This document shows positions 6,373 to 15,214 of a stretch of DNA of 31,620 nt, piece after piece; the stretch's first letter is position 1; each line of letters opens with the position of its first letter. The stretch spans positions 100,716-132,335 of the forward strand of contig NZ_CAJTQC010000006.1 of NCBI RefSeq assembly GCF_910578445.1. The letters run 5' to 3'. The position numbers and the translations under genes are program-made. This DNA comes from an uncultured Duncaniella sp. GTDB lineage: Bacteria; Bacteroidota; Bacteroidia; Bacteroidales; Muribaculaceae. Below the pieces are notes generated by a model. That model worked only from the letters and a program-made list of their open reading frames with translations, was not told where the DNA came from and searched no databases.

Positions 6373-7328
6373 TTCTGACTCCACAGGCCGAAGCATTCAT
6401 TGAAGAGTGGACCAATCCGCACCCCTATGTCGTGGCCCACACTTCGGGTTCGACAGGCACACCAAAAGAAATCAGGCTGCTTAAGTCCGACATGCGGGCA
6501 TCGGCTCGTGCCACAATAGATTTTTTCCGTCTGTCTCCGCAGTCGACACTCTATCTGCCACTGTCACCCGACTACATCGCCGGGAAAATGCAGATTGTCA
6601 GGGCACTCGAAGCTTCGTGCAGCCTCATCGTCGAGGACCCGTCAAACCGTCCGACACTTCAGGCCATCAGCGACGTGACTGAAATCGACCTTCTGCCTAT
6701 AGTGCCTTCACAGTCTGAAGCCATACTCACCTCTCCTTACCGCCGGCAGATAAAAAACATGATTATCGGAGGCGCACCGCTTCCGGCAGAAACCGAAACT
6801 CTGATACACGCTGACGGCTTGACGGCCTACGCCACATATGGCATGACCGAAACGTGTAGCCACGTGGCTCTCCGTCATCTCGGCGAAGAAGCCTTCACGG
6901 CTCTTCCCGGTTTCACATTCTCACTCGACCAAAGAGGATGTCTGACCATCGGCAGTCGCACACTCTCGTTCGGCTCGCTCGTCACAAACGACATGGTCTC
7001 GCTCATATCCGACCGTTCATTCCGCTGGCTCGGACGCTATGACAACGTGATAAACTCCGGCGGGATAAAAATATTTCCTGAAGAGCTCGAAAAGCTCATA
7101 GCTCCACTCTTCCCCACGTCATCGCTTTTCTATGTCACCTCGCGTCCGTCTGCAAAGTGGGGCGAGGAGGCTGTCATAGTGACCGATTCAACTTCCCTAC
7201 CATCCGACATCCTTGACCGTATCAGAACACTTGTCGACCATCGTAAAGCACCTAAAGCAATCATATTCGAACCCGAAATAAAACTGACACAATCCCGGAA
7301 GATAATAAGACATAAATTTTTCAGCTGA
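6363..7328 (+). CDS. menE: o-succinylbenzoate-CoA ligase (short form)
   Basis: MenE adenylates o-succinylbenzoate and joins it to CoA, the step that feeds MenB. The protein belongs to the ANL adenylating family: the phosphate-binding loop HTSGSTGTPKEI lies near residues 20-32, the ATYGMTETCSH motif follows in the middle, then the WLGRYDNVINSGGIKIFPEELE hinge and a C-terminal region with KLTQSRKIIR that supplies the catalytic lysine region. At about 321 residues it lacks most of the N-terminal subdomain found in ~450-residue MenE proteins; short forms are common in Bacteroidetes. The open frame extends to 6342, but the ATG at 6363, which overlaps the menC stop, gives the more natural start (MALILTPQAEAF). 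Confidence 0.92.
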   Translation: MALILTPQAEAFIEEWTNPHPYVVAHTSGSTGTPKEIRLLKSDMRASARATIDFFRLSPQSTLYLPLSPDYIAGKMQIVRALEASCSLIVEDPSNRPTLQAISDVTEIDLLPIVPSQSEAILTSPYRRQIKNMIIGGAPLPAETETLIHADGLTAYATYGMTETCSHVALRHLGEEAFTALPGFTFSLDQRGCLTIGSRTLSFGSLVTNDMVSLISDRSFRWLGRYDNVINSGGIKIFPEELEKLIAPLFPTSSLFYVTSRPSAKWGEEAVIVTDSTSLPSDILDRIRTLVDHRKAPKAIIFEPEIKLTQSRKIIRHKFFS

Positions 7329-7355
7329 CTCAACCGATAATACCCCCTAAAACGT

Positions 7356-7363
7356 TATATTTG
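7356..7363 (+). promoter_or_regulatory. -7 promoter element ahead of the glycosyltransferase
   Basis: TATATTTG matches the TAnnTTTG consensus. No good -33 TTTG is seen at the right distance. Transcription would begin near 7370, which favours the ATG at 7411 over the GTG at 7381 as the start of the next gene. Confidence 0.45.
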
Positions 7364-7410
7364 CATCAACAGAGCCATTTGTGCCAAATTCTCACGTCAA
7401 CTATTTATCT

Positions 7411-8595
7411 ATGAGTCCTGATTCTGAAGGAAAAAAATACTACGGATTGTTCAACGACAGCTTTACGCCGGTTCTTGACGGAGTGACACTCACGGTCGAG
7501 AACTATTGCAAATGGCTTAAGCAAAACGGACGCGATGTCTGCGTCGTCACACCATGGGCGCCTAAATTCACAGGAATTGAAGGCCTGAAACTCTACCGAT
7601 ATTTCTCTCTACCGATCTACAACCGGCATCCGTATCGCTACGGCTATCCGCGCTTCGACCCGTTCATCTGGCGACACATGCGCAACACTCCGTTCCGTCT
7701 CGTCCATGCCCACTGCCCATTCTCGTCAGGACGGCTTGCAGCCTATGCGGCACGCAAACAGAACATACCGCTCATAGCCACATTCCATTCAAAATACCGC
7801 ACTGACCTCGAAAGGTCGCTGCCTGCACCGATGGTCGCCTATCAGATGAAACGCCTCCGCGACTTCTACAGCTCAGCCACTGAAGTCTGGATTCCTCAGG
7901 CCGCTGTCGAGGAGACAATACGCGAATATGGCTACAAAGGCAAGGTCGTCGTGGTCGAAAACGGCAACGATTTCTCGGAGGACATCGCTGACATCGCCGA
8001 CTACAAACGAAAAGCACGCAAGGCTGTCGGGCTCGCCGACGATGAGACAGGCCTGCTCTTCGTCGGGCAGCATATACTTGAAAAAGGAATCGAAGTCATC
8101 ATCCGTACACTCCCACTGCTCGACGGTCTGAAATACCGTATGAACTTCATCGGGACAGGCTATGCCCTCGATGACATGAAGGCTCTTGTCAAGGAACTTG
8201 GGCTGGCCGACAAAGTAACATTCCACGGAGTCATCAACGACCGCGAGAAACTACGGCAATACTATGCCGCATCAGACTTGTTTCTGTTTCCATCGTTCTA
8301 CGACAACGCACCGCTCGTGGTGCGTGAGGCCGCCGCGGTCGAGACCCCTGCCATACTGCTCGAAGGCTCAACGGCGGCCGAACTTGTCAGAGACGGTGAA
8401 AACGGCTTCCTGACTCAACGCACTCCGGAAGACTACGCGCACACTATCCGCGCCATCGCCGCCGACCCATCGCTGAAAGCAAAGGCCGGAAAAGGAGCAA
8501 GCCTCACGCTGGCTCGTCCGTGGTCAGATGTAATTGACGAAGTTATCCAACGCTACGACGAAATCATTGCACGACATGAACACTCAACAAAATAA
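7411..8595 (+). CDS. GT4-family glycosyltransferase
   Basis: This is a cytoplasmic or membrane-associated GT-B glycosyltransferase of family 4. The N-terminal domain begins NDSFTPVLDGVTLTVENYCKWL, typical of enzymes that glycosylate lipids (for example mannosyl- or glucosyl-transferases acting on diacylglycerol or phosphatidylinositol), and includes HAHCPFSSGRLA and TFHSKYRTDLE. The C-terminal nucleotide-sugar domain has FVGQHILEKGIEVII, FHGVINDREKLRQYY and the EX7E region FPSFYDNAPLVVREAAAVETPAI. Sugar and acceptor cannot be read from sequence. I use the ATG at 7411 (394 residues); a GTG at 7381 adds ten unremarkable residues and lies too close to the promoter. The end overlaps the next gene by 20 nt, so the two products probably work in one pathway. 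Confidence 0.9.
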   Translation: MSPDSEGKKYYGLFNDSFTPVLDGVTLTVENYCKWLKQNGRDVCVVTPWAPKFTGIEGLKLYRYFSLPIYNRHPYRYGYPRFDPFIWRHMRNTPFRLVHAHCPFSSGRLAAYAARKQNIPLIATFHSKYRTDLERSLPAPMVAYQMKRLRDFYSSATEVWIPQAAVEETIREYGYKGKVVVVENGNDFSEDIADIADYKRKARKAVGLADDETGLLFVGQHILEKGIEVIIRTLPLLDGLKYRMNFIGTGYALDDMKALVKELGLADKVTFHGVINDREKLRQYYAASDLFLFPSFYDNAPLVVREAAAVETPAILLEGSTAAELVRDGENGFLTQRTPEDYAHTIRAIAADPSLKAKAGKGASLTLARPWSDVIDEVIQRYDEIIARHEHSTK

Positions 8596-9649
8596 TAAGC
8601 CGCAGTCGCCACGGCGGCAGGCTCTCAGCCTTGCATGGAAAATCTTTCTGCCTATCGCCATCGGCCTCGCTGTGGTTGCATGGCTTTTCAAACGCGAGTT
8701 CAACCCGGAAGTCTGGCACTCGATACATTTCGACGGAAAAGTAATAGGCTGCATTCTTCTCGCATGGCTGTTCATGCTCGGCCGTGATTTCGGCCTTACA
8801 TGGCGATTCCGCACCCTGACCGACCGGCAACTGTCATGGAAAAAAGCTTGGAAAGTCGACATGCTCTGCGAATTCACCTCATGCGTGACACCTTCGGCTG
8901 TCGGAGGCAGCGCGCTGGGCATGATCTACCTCAACCGCGAAGGCATCGAACTGGGACGAGCCACGACGCTGATGATGACAACGCTGTTTCTCGACGAACT
9001 GTTTTTTGTGGTCTCCCTCCCTGTAATCATGCTCATTGTCCCCTACCACGAGCTTTTCGACTTCGGCCACGGAGGATTCACAGTCGGTTTGCAATCTGTC
9101 TTCTGGGGAGTCTACGCAGTGATTTTCGTCTGGACCACGATTCTTTTCCTCGGCATCATCGTGCGTCCGCATGCCATCCACCGCTTCCTCAACTGGCTCT
9201 TCCACTTCCGGCTGCTCAACAAATGGGCCAAACAGGTCGACACCCTCGGCACAAACATGGAGACCACAGGCAAGGAACTCCGCAAACGTCCGTTCATCTG
9301 GTGGCTTGAGACTTTCGGCGGGACGGCACTCTCATGGTCATCGCGCTATCTCGTGGTCAACGCCCTCTTTCTCGGCTTTGCTCCCGCAGCCAACCAGCTT
9401 GTGGTGTTCGCACGCCAGTTCATCGTGTGGGTATGCCTTATGGTCAGCCCGACTCCCGGCAGCGCAGGCATCAGCGAATGGCTTTTCACCACATACTACG
9501 GCGACCTTATCCACTCGACCGGCATGGCTCTCGTAATAGCCCTTTTCTGGCGCATCATAAGCTACTATATCTATCTTCTCGTCGGCGCTTGCATCATGCC
9601 CGGCTGGATTCAGCAGAGCATACGCAACAAAACCGGGAACAAACAGTAA
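8576..9649 (+). CDS. flippase-like membrane protein (UPF0104 / LPG-synthase TM domain)
   Basis: The ~357-residue protein has about eight hydrophobic segments, starting at SLAWKIFLPIAIGLAVVAWLF. It includes the family signature in which a conserved E follows two helices (CEFTSCVTPSAVGGSALGMIYL) and the MVSPTPGSAGISEWLF segment near the C-terminus. It matches the TIGR00374/UPF0104 family, related to the membrane half of lysyl-phosphatidylglycerol synthase and often annotated as flippase-like. The lysyl transferase domain is absent. The ATG at 8576 overlaps the glycosyltransferase by 20 nt; the open frame's TTG at 8534 would give an improbable extra 14 residues. The likely role is moving or handling the glycolipid made by its partner; that is inference. 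Confidence 0.87.
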   Translation: MNTQQNNKPQSPRRQALSLAWKIFLPIAIGLAVVAWLFKREFNPEVWHSIHFDGKVIGCILLAWLFMLGRDFGLTWRFRTLTDRQLSWKKAWKVDMLCEFTSCVTPSAVGGSALGMIYLNREGIELGRATTLMMTTLFLDELFFVVSLPVIMLIVPYHELFDFGHGGFTVGLQSVFWGVYAVIFVWTTILFLGIIVRPHAIHRFLNWLFHFRLLNKWAKQVDTLGTNMETTGKELRKRPFIWWLETFGGTALSWSSRYLVVNALFLGFAPAANQLVVFARQFIVWVCLMVSPTPGSAGISEWLFTTYYGDLIHSTGMALVIALFWRIISYYIYLLVGACIMPGWIQQSIRNKTGNKQ

Positions 9650-9696
9650 GCACAGAAATCACGAAATCATAACCAAACATCATTATCCACAATCCT

Positions 9697-11091
9697 ATGC
9701 TCTCACTCCATCGCACAATCATCATGTTGCTGCTCCTGACAATTTCAGGACTGGCATTTCCGGCAAAAGCCGAGAAAACCCACAACATATACATGTTACG
9801 TCTCGACGATGAAATAGGGTCAAGCACTTGGCGCTACACCCGTCAGGCTCTTGACGAAGCCGACCGTCTCGGCAGTGACTTGCTCATTGTCCACCTCAAC
9901 ACCTACGGCGGTTCGGTGGTGCATGCCGATTCCATACGCACCGCCCTGCTCAACTATCCCGGACCTACGGTAGCCTTTGTCGACAACAACGCCGCCTCCG
10001 CAGGGGCTCTCATCGCTCTCGCATGTGACTCGGTCTATATGCGCCGTAGTGCGACGATGGGTGCTGTAACGGTGGTCAACGGTGCGGACGGAGCTGCCAT
10101 GCCCGATAAATATCAGTCATATATGCGCGCCATGATGCGCGCAACGGCTGAGAATCATGGCAAATATGTCGATTCGACCGGCAACGAACAATGGCGGCGC
10201 AATCCGCTCATAGCCGAAGCAATGGTCGACAGCCGCGTAGTAGTCCCCGGGCTCGTAGACTCCACACGTGTCGTCACATTAACAGCCGACGAAGCTGTCA
10301 AGTGGGGCTATGCCGACGGCAGAGCCGAATCGGTCGACGAGCTGATGAAGCACCTCGACTACAAACCTGAATCATATGTCGTAGACGAATATCGTCCCGA
10401 CTGGCTTGACCATCTCATCGGTTTCTTCACCAATCCTGCTGTGCAGGCCGTTCTTATAATGATTATCGTAGGTGGAATCTACATGGAACTTCACTCACCC
10501 GGAGTCGGTTTCCCTGCGACCGCGTCCATAATGGGAGCTGTGCTCTATTTCCTGCCTCTCTACATCACGGGAATAGCAAGCTCATGGATCATACTCCTTT
10601 TTGTGCTCGGAGTGATGCTCGTAGTGCTTGAGATGTTTGTCGTCCCCGGCTTCGGCATCACAGGCATCGCAGGCATATCATGTATCTGTGCCGCAGTTAT
10701 CCTCGGGCTTATCGAACACTACACGTTCTCGCTCTCACATCTCAATGCAGAGGCCGTGTGGAGCTCAATGGTCATTTTCCTCGCCGGAATAACGCTTGCC
10801 GTATTCGCCGTCTGGTATCTGACATCCATACACGGGCCGAAATGGGTGCGCCGGCACACGGAACTGATGCTCACACAGCAGGTCAAGGACGGATATATCG
10901 GCGTTGACATGTCGCCAATCGGCTACATCGGCCTTGAAGGAGCAGCCGTGACCGACATGCGCCCTGCCGGCAAAGTGGAAATCAACGGAGAAACGCTCGA
11001 TGCTGTCGCAATCCAAGGTTTCATCCATGCAGGCGCACGCGTAAGGGTCATGAAATATGAAAACGCCCAGATCTATGTGAAGGAAGTATGA
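9697..11091 (+). CDS. NfeD-type membrane serine protease
   Basis: The 464-residue protein has a signal sequence (to about residue 25), a ClpP-like protease domain (about 30-230), a run of hydrophobic helices (about 245-380) and a soluble C-terminal NfeD OB-fold domain (to the end). The proposed Ser-Lys dyad is S101 in NNAASAGALIAL and K138 in AMPDKYQSYM, in the arrangement known from archaeal STOMATIN-operon proteases. It is the long NfeD1b form. These proteases act at the membrane and usually sit beside a stomatin/flotillin (SPFH) gene. Here no SPFH gene follows: the next gene is gdhA on the other strand. It starts 47 nt after the flippase-like gene and may share its transcript. Confidence 0.92.
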   Translation: MLSLHRTIIMLLLLTISGLAFPAKAEKTHNIYMLRLDDEIGSSTWRYTRQALDEADRLGSDLLIVHLNTYGGSVVHADSIRTALLNYPGPTVAFVDNNAASAGALIALACDSVYMRRSATMGAVTVVNGADGAAMPDKYQSYMRAMMRATAENHGKYVDSTGNEQWRRNPLIAEAMVDSRVVVPGLVDSTRVVTLTADEAVKWGYADGRAESVDELMKHLDYKPESYVVDEYRPDWLDHLIGFFTNPAVQAVLIMIIVGGIYMELHSPGVGFPATASIMGAVLYFLPLYITGIASSWIILLFVLGVMLVVLEMFVVPGFGITGIAGISCICAAVILGLIEHYTFSLSHLNAEAVWSSMVIFLAGITLAVFAVWYLTSIHGPKWVRRHTELMLTQQVKDGYIGVDMSPIGYIGLEGAAVTDMRPAGKVEINGETLDAVAIQGFIHAGARVRVMKYENAQIYVKEV

Positions 11092-11150
11092 TACAATCAA
11101 CCGTATCATAAATTCAGCATGCTGCACGTCACGCCGACTACAGTACACGA

Positions 11151-11194
11151 TAAAAAAGCATCCCCTGTCCGGACTTCACAGCCCGACAGGGGAT
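11151..11194 (-). terminator. terminator of gdhA, shared with the convergent nfeD unit
   Basis: A 10-bp stem (11160-11169 with 11185-11194, ATCCCCTGTC and its complement) is followed on the minus strand by a T-run (complement of AAAAAA just left of the stem). It stands about 85 nt past the gdhA stop and about 60 nt past the nfeD stop. Confidence 0.8.
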
Positions 11195-11279
11195 TAATAG
11201 TTGTGTATCAAAGCGTTTATTGTAATTACAGCTAAAGCTGAAAAGAGTTTTCAGATGAGTTTTATACCGAATAATGGTC

Positions 11280-12617
11280 TTAGAGGATACCCTGAGCCAT
11301 CATCGCACGGGCAACCTTCATGAAACCGGCGACGTTAGCTCCGCGCACATAGTTGATATATCCGTCAGACTCAGTGCCATACTTGACACACTGCTTGTGG
11401 ATTTCAGCCATGATGCCTTTGAGCTTTTCGTCGACCTCCTCAGAGCTCCATGAAAGCTTCTGCGAGTTCTGGGCCATTTCAAGACCTGAAACAGACACAC
11501 CACCGGCATTGGCAGCCTTGCCCGGAGCATAGAGGATGCGCGCCTTCTGGAATTCACGGATTGCATCGGGAGTCGAGGGCATGTTGGCTCCTTCGCTCAC
11601 GGCGATACATCCGTTGGCGATAAGAGCACGTGCGTCGTCACCGTCAATTTCATTCTGTGTAGCTGAGGGCATAGCGATGTCGCATGCTACGTGATGCCAA
11701 GGACGTTCGCCTTCGAAGTACTGGCACTCGTATTCCTCGGCAAATTCACGGATACGTCCGCGGTAGATATTCTTAAGCTTGAAGATATAGTCGAGCTGTT
11801 CGCGAGAGATGCCGTCGGGCACATAGATTGAACCGTCGCTGTCGCTCATCGACACTACTTTAGCACCGAGATCAAGGAGCTTCTGTGCGGTATAGGTGGC
11901 AACATTGCCTGAGCCTGAAATGGCCACACGCTTGCCTTCGATATCAAGACCACGGGTCTTGAGCATTTCAAGGAGGAAATATACGTTACCGTAGCCTGTT
12001 GCTTCGGGACGGATGAGCGAGCCACCGAATTCAATACCCTTGCCGGTAAATGTTCCTGTGAATTCGCGGGCCATCTTCTTGTATTCGCCGAACATATAGC
12101 CGACCTCACGACCACCGACACCTATATCGCCGGCAGGCACATCGGTGTCAGGACCAATCTGACGCCAGAGTTCCTGAATGAATGCCTGACAGAAACGCAT
12201 CACTTCCATGTCGCTCTTGCCTCTGGGCGAGAAGTCGCTGCCACCCTTCGCACCACCCATCGCAAGTGTGGTGAGAGAGTTCTTAAAGGTCTGCTCGAAG
12301 GCAAGGAACTTAAGAATCGACAGATTGACCGACGAGTGGAAACGGATGCCACCCTTGTAAGGGCCGATGGCATTGTTGTGCTGCACACGATAGCCCATGT
12401 TGTTGTGAACCTTACCCTTGTCATCAACCCACGAAACACGGAATGCGAAAATGCGATCGGGGATGCAAAGACGCTCGACGAGGTTGTAACGTTCGAATTC
12501 AGGATTTTCATTATAGACATCTTCAATCGAGGTCAACACCTCTTCCACTGCCTGAATATACTCCGGCTCATTAGGGAAACGACGCTTCAGTTCGTCGATT
12601 ACTGCTACTGCATTCAT
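11280..12617 (-). CDS. gdhA: NADP-type glutamate dehydrogenase
   Basis: This 445-residue hexameric-type enzyme interconverts 2-oxoglutarate plus ammonia and glutamate in the cytoplasm, the main ammonia-assimilation route in many gut Bacteroidales. Substrate-site motifs are clear: GPYKGGIRFHSSVN and then LAMGGAKGGSDFSPRGKSD with the catalytic lysine. A Rossmann cofactor domain follows with GKRVAISGSGNVATYTAQKL, and EGANMPSTPDAIREF is near the C-terminus. Length and motif set match the small (~50 kDa) class usually specific for NADP(H); cofactor choice is inferred from the class. It has its own promoter about 95 nt upstream and a terminator downstream. Confidence 0.97.
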   Translation of the reverse strand: MNAVAVIDELKRRFPNEPEYIQAVEEVLTSIEDVYNENPEFERYNLVERLCIPDRIFAFRVSWVDDKGKVHNNMGYRVQHNNAIGPYKGGIRFHSSVNLSILKFLAFEQTFKNSLTTLAMGGAKGGSDFSPRGKSDMEVMRFCQAFIQELWRQIGPDTDVPAGDIGVGGREVGYMFGEYKKMAREFTGTFTGKGIEFGGSLIRPEATGYGNVYFLLEMLKTRGLDIEGKRVAISGSGNVATYTAQKLLDLGAKVVSMSDSDGSIYVPDGISREQLDYIFKLKNIYRGRIREFAEEYECQYFEGERPWHHVACDIAMPSATQNEIDGDDARALIANGCIAVSEGANMPSTPDAIREFQKARILYAPGKAANAGGVSVSGLEMAQNSQKLSWSSEEVDEKLKGIMAEIHKQCVKYGTESDGYINYVRGANVAGFMKVARAMMAQGIL

Positions 12618-12710
12618 ACCTTGGAAATTGGAAATATAATTTTACTATGATTATTGTCTAATACCTATTAATTTCGCAACAATTTGAAAGCAAAATCAAT
12701 CTTTTCGCTA

Positions 12711-12741
12711 CAAAGTTATACGTTTTTCGCGAAAATTCAAA
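12711..12741 (-). promoter_or_regulatory. gdhA promoter
   Basis: On the minus strand TTTG (12741-12738), 19 nt, TAACTTTG (12718-12711): both boxes exact. The leader to the gdhA ATG is about 85-90 nt, long enough for leader control, though I see no recognised riboswitch in it. Confidence 0.75.
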
Positions 12742-12779
12742 ATTTTTGCCACAATTAAGCAATATTTTTTTATTATTAG

Positions 12780-12787
12780 TAATTTTG
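12780..12787 (+). promoter_or_regulatory. -7 promoter element of the EFR1-type gene
   Basis: TAATTTTG matches the consensus exactly and lies 34 nt before the ATG at 12822, divergent from the gdhA promoter. No clean -33 box is seen. Confidence 0.5.
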
Positions 12788-12821
12788 CAGCACCAATCAG
12801 CATCAATTCCGAATAACCTTT

Positions 12822-13646
12822 ATGAAACTTTACAACATCAGCTTTTCCCCTACAGGAACTTCCGCAAAAGTAGCGGCTGCAATCGTCCATGGCATCCGTG
12901 CTAATGTTGACTGCTGGACTGTCGTCATCGACGCGACACATCAAAGTGTGATATGCGAAACTATCTCAAGAGACGATCTGGCTATAATATCCGCTCCTGT
13001 CTATGGCGGCAAAATGTCACCTTTGGCCAAAGAGCGTATGAAATCACTCACTGCCGACGGAACTCCCTGCATACTTGTGGCCGTCTACGGCAACAGGGCA
13101 TTTGAAAACGCTCTCAACGATATGTCTGACTTCACAACGGGGCTGGGATTCATCACGGCAGGAGCGGCAGCCTTCATCGGTGAGCATTCCTACTCTACCT
13201 CCGCGACACCTATCGCCGTCGGACGGCCTGATGACTCCGACCTTGCAGAAGCAATGGCGTTCGGCCACGAAATCGCCCGCAAAATCTCTCTGAAATCTCT
13301 TCCGGCAATCGACACAACCGAAATCACAGACCAACCGTCGCCGGCCGAATCTCTCGCCAACTTCCGAACATTTGTAGCCGAATATATGCAAAATCAGAAA
13401 GAATCGCCACGCAAACTGCTGCCGGAAGTGAACACAGCCATCTGCAACAAGTGTGGAATCTGCGTGTCAGTCTGTCCGACCTCTGCGATTGCGAGCGACT
13501 GCGAAGGCATTGATGCCTCGAAATGTATCAAATGCTGCGCTTGTGTGAAATCGTGTCCTGAAGGAGCGCGCTCGCTCTCGTCGCCGTTCGCGCCGGTATT
13601 ATCGGCAAACTTCAATATCCGCAAATCACCTGTCTGGAAAATATAG
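12822..13646 (+). CDS. EFR1-family flavodoxin-ferredoxin protein
   Basis: The 274-residue protein joins a flavodoxin-like domain (residues 1-150, FMN-loop SFSPTGTSAKVA at 8-19 and SAPVYGGKM at 57-65) to a C-terminal bacterial ferredoxin with two [4Fe-4S] motifs: C208, C211, C214, C218 and C235, C238, C241, C245, each followed by P. This is the layout of the EFR1 family. It is expected to be a cytoplasmic electron carrier; its partners are not indicated by the neighbours. It is divergent from gdhA across 204 nt and converges on the CBM9-like gene, with a shared hairpin between. Confidence 0.9.
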   Translation: MKLYNISFSPTGTSAKVAAAIVHGIRANVDCWTVVIDATHQSVICETISRDDLAIISAPVYGGKMSPLAKERMKSLTADGTPCILVAVYGNRAFENALNDMSDFTTGLGFITAGAAAFIGEHSYSTSATPIAVGRPDDSDLAEAMAFGHEIARKISLKSLPAIDTTEITDQPSPAESLANFRTFVAEYMQNQKESPRKLLPEVNTAICNKCGICVSVCPTSAIASDCEGIDASKCIKCCACVKSCPEGARSLSSPFAPVLSANFNIRKSPVWKI

Positions 13647-13692
13647 CCTCTCAATGATGTTTGACAACATTGGCTAGACCCAATCTAAAACA

Positions 13693-13737
13693 AATCAGAG
13701 CGTGCCGGAGTTTTTCACTACCCGACACGCTCTGATT
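13693..13737. terminator. bidirectional terminator-like hairpin
   Basis: A 12-bp perfect stem (AATCAGAGCGTG at 13693-13704 with 13726-13737), extended by further pairs toward the loop, lies between two convergent genes ending at 13646 and 13771. Flanking tracts are only moderately T-rich in either direction. Confidence 0.7.
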
Positions 13738-13770
13738 AAATTGTCATATATCTAAAAGGTATGCCAACCT

Positions 13771-14421
13771 TTATTCGAGAATTATCTCGCTGAACGATTC
13801 CGGCCGCAGAAAGTCCGGTTCTTTTGACTTGACAGGCGACCAGCTGAGGAAATGAGGCTGGGACGTTCCGGATGCACACTTAAAGAAATTGCCTTTAAGT
13901 TTCAAAGGGCCTCCATTATATTCCGCACCGACAAGCTTCAGCGGGATAGCCACGAGAATATCCCATGTGAAAAGCCCCTCAATCTCGCGGAAAGGTCTGC
14001 GGCCACACGAAGGGAGCAGAGAGATGCTCGCAATTTCCTCGTCGGTAAATCTAACCGATGAGTCTTCGCCAGTCTGCCGGACGGCATTGACAGTCCCTAT
14101 GCAATTGAACTCAAAACGTGAATACTCCTGCGAATCAAGCGGCTGTACATAAAACATTACGCATGAATCCTCATAGACAGGTGAATTATTCTCGTAGTTC
14201 ACCGCACGGAGATAGTTGCAGCGCACAAAGAAGTTCACATAGATATATTTGGCTGAATGTGCGATTGTAAACGTGGTCAGAGGATGATATGGATATTGAT
14301 CCTTCCAGTTCAGCTCGCCAATGCTGTGGCGTACGCCCGACGATTCGAGACGGTTGAAGATGGCATCCGTGTTCAGAAAGTCGAGGTCTGCGATGAAAGG
14401 CACATTAAGTGTCTGTGGCAT
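13771..14421 (-). CDS. carbohydrate-binding family 9-like protein
   Basis: The 216-residue protein has no signal peptide and looks like a single beta-sandwich domain. Features that resemble the CBM9/DOMON-like family seen in Bacteroidetes (CBM9_2) are the strand pattern AKYIYVNFFVRCNYLRAVN, EDSCVMFYVQPL...YSRFEFNCIGTV, a WDILVAIPLKLVG strand and the C-terminal GNFFKCASGTSQPHFLSWSPV. In other bacteria such proteins bind sugars or occur as stand-alone domains; the ligand here is unknown. The gene begins 31 nt after the LysE-type exporter on the same strand, so the two are probably one transcript. Confidence 0.75.
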   Translation of the reverse strand: MPQTLNVPFIADLDFLNTDAIFNRLESSGVRHSIGELNWKDQYPYHPLTTFTIAHSAKYIYVNFFVRCNYLRAVNYENNSPVYEDSCVMFYVQPLDSQEYSRFEFNCIGTVNAVRQTGEDSSVRFTDEEIASISLLPSCGRRPFREIEGLFTWDILVAIPLKLVGAEYNGGPLKLKGNFFKCASGTSQPHFLSWSPVKSKEPDFLRPESFSEIILE

Positions 14422-14452
14422 GGAGAAAATAGTATAGATGATTTGATGTTAG

Positions 14453-15076
14453 TTATTCAAAAAACAGATCCATGATACCTGTCACGAATCCGACAGCGCC
14501 CATTATCATGATTACACCTGCAAGAATGCGGTTCAAAAGCCACATCGAACGGATGTTGAAATGCTTTCTCACCTTGTTGACGAAATATGTGACTCCGAAC
14601 CACCAGAGCACAGCCCCAAGAAAAATCGAGATATATCCCGCAACATAGTGATAGGCCATGAACTCAGGCGCAAGGAAATTGAAGCGCGCAAAAAGTCCTA
14701 TTATAAAGAATAGTATCAGCGGATTGGAAAAGGTGAAAAGGAAACCCGTCCCGAAATCCTTCCAGTAGCTGCTCGGCTGCATGGCCGAAGGCTGGAGAGC
14801 CCTCGATGGATTCGACATAAACAGATAGGCGGCATAGACAATCAGCACTACCGAACCGATTATCTGAAGTTCACTCTGGTTTGACTGAATGAAATCGGTC
14901 ACAAACGACAGGCCAAGGCCGGTCAGCAGACAGTAGAACAGATCGCTCACTCCTGCACCCACACCGGTAAAAAACGCAGGCCAACGACCACGGTTAAGTG
15001 TCCGCTGTATACACAGCATGCCAATCGGTCCCATCGGGGCTGACACAAGGATGCCGATAAGCAATCCGCGAAACAT
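14453..15076 (-). CDS. LysE/RhtB-family exporter
   Basis: The protein has about six hydrophobic segments and the family opening MFRGLLIGILVSAPMGPIGMLCIQRTLNRG (family signature VSAPMGPIG at residues 10-18), followed by a GVGAGVSDLFYCLLTGLG helix. LysE/RhtB proteins export amino acids or similar small molecules across the inner membrane; the substrate is not predictable. The open frame extends to a TTG at 15133, but an exact promoter -7 box (15104-15111) falls inside that extension, and the family N-terminus begins at the ATG at 15076, which I use (207 residues). It is followed closely by the CBM9-like gene. Confidence 0.9.
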   Translation of the reverse strand: MFRGLLIGILVSAPMGPIGMLCIQRTLNRGRWPAFFTGVGAGVSDLFYCLLTGLGLSFVTDFIQSNQSELQIIGSVVLIVYAAYLFMSNPSRALQPSAMQPSSYWKDFGTGFLFTFSNPLILFFIIGLFARFNFLAPEFMAYHYVAGYISIFLGAVLWWFGVTYFVNKVRKHFNIRSMWLLNRILAGVIMIMGAVGFVTGIMDLFFE

Positions 15077-15103
15077 TATGACAGGTAGGTGTATCACAAT
15101 CTG

Positions 15104-15134
15104 CAAAATTACAAAAACCCTTCGATGCCACAAA
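15104..15134 (-). promoter_or_regulatory. promoter of the LysE/CBM9-like pair
   Basis: On the minus strand TTTG (15134-15131), 19 nt, TAATTTTG (15111-15104). Both boxes are exact, and the ATG at 15076 follows after 27 nt. This decides the start of the exporter gene. Confidence 0.7.
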
Positions 15135-15214
15135 ATTTCTCAGTCACGAAACATGAACGAAACTTGAATGAGTCCAAAAATCAACCTGCCGGAGACAGGG
15201 AGAAATATAGGAAA

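Noticed and set aside
8800..9309. 169-codon plus-strand frame within the flippase-like gene
   Set aside because: His/Arg/Pro-rich shadow frame of a GC-rich gene; the membrane protein in the other frame has clear family motifs.
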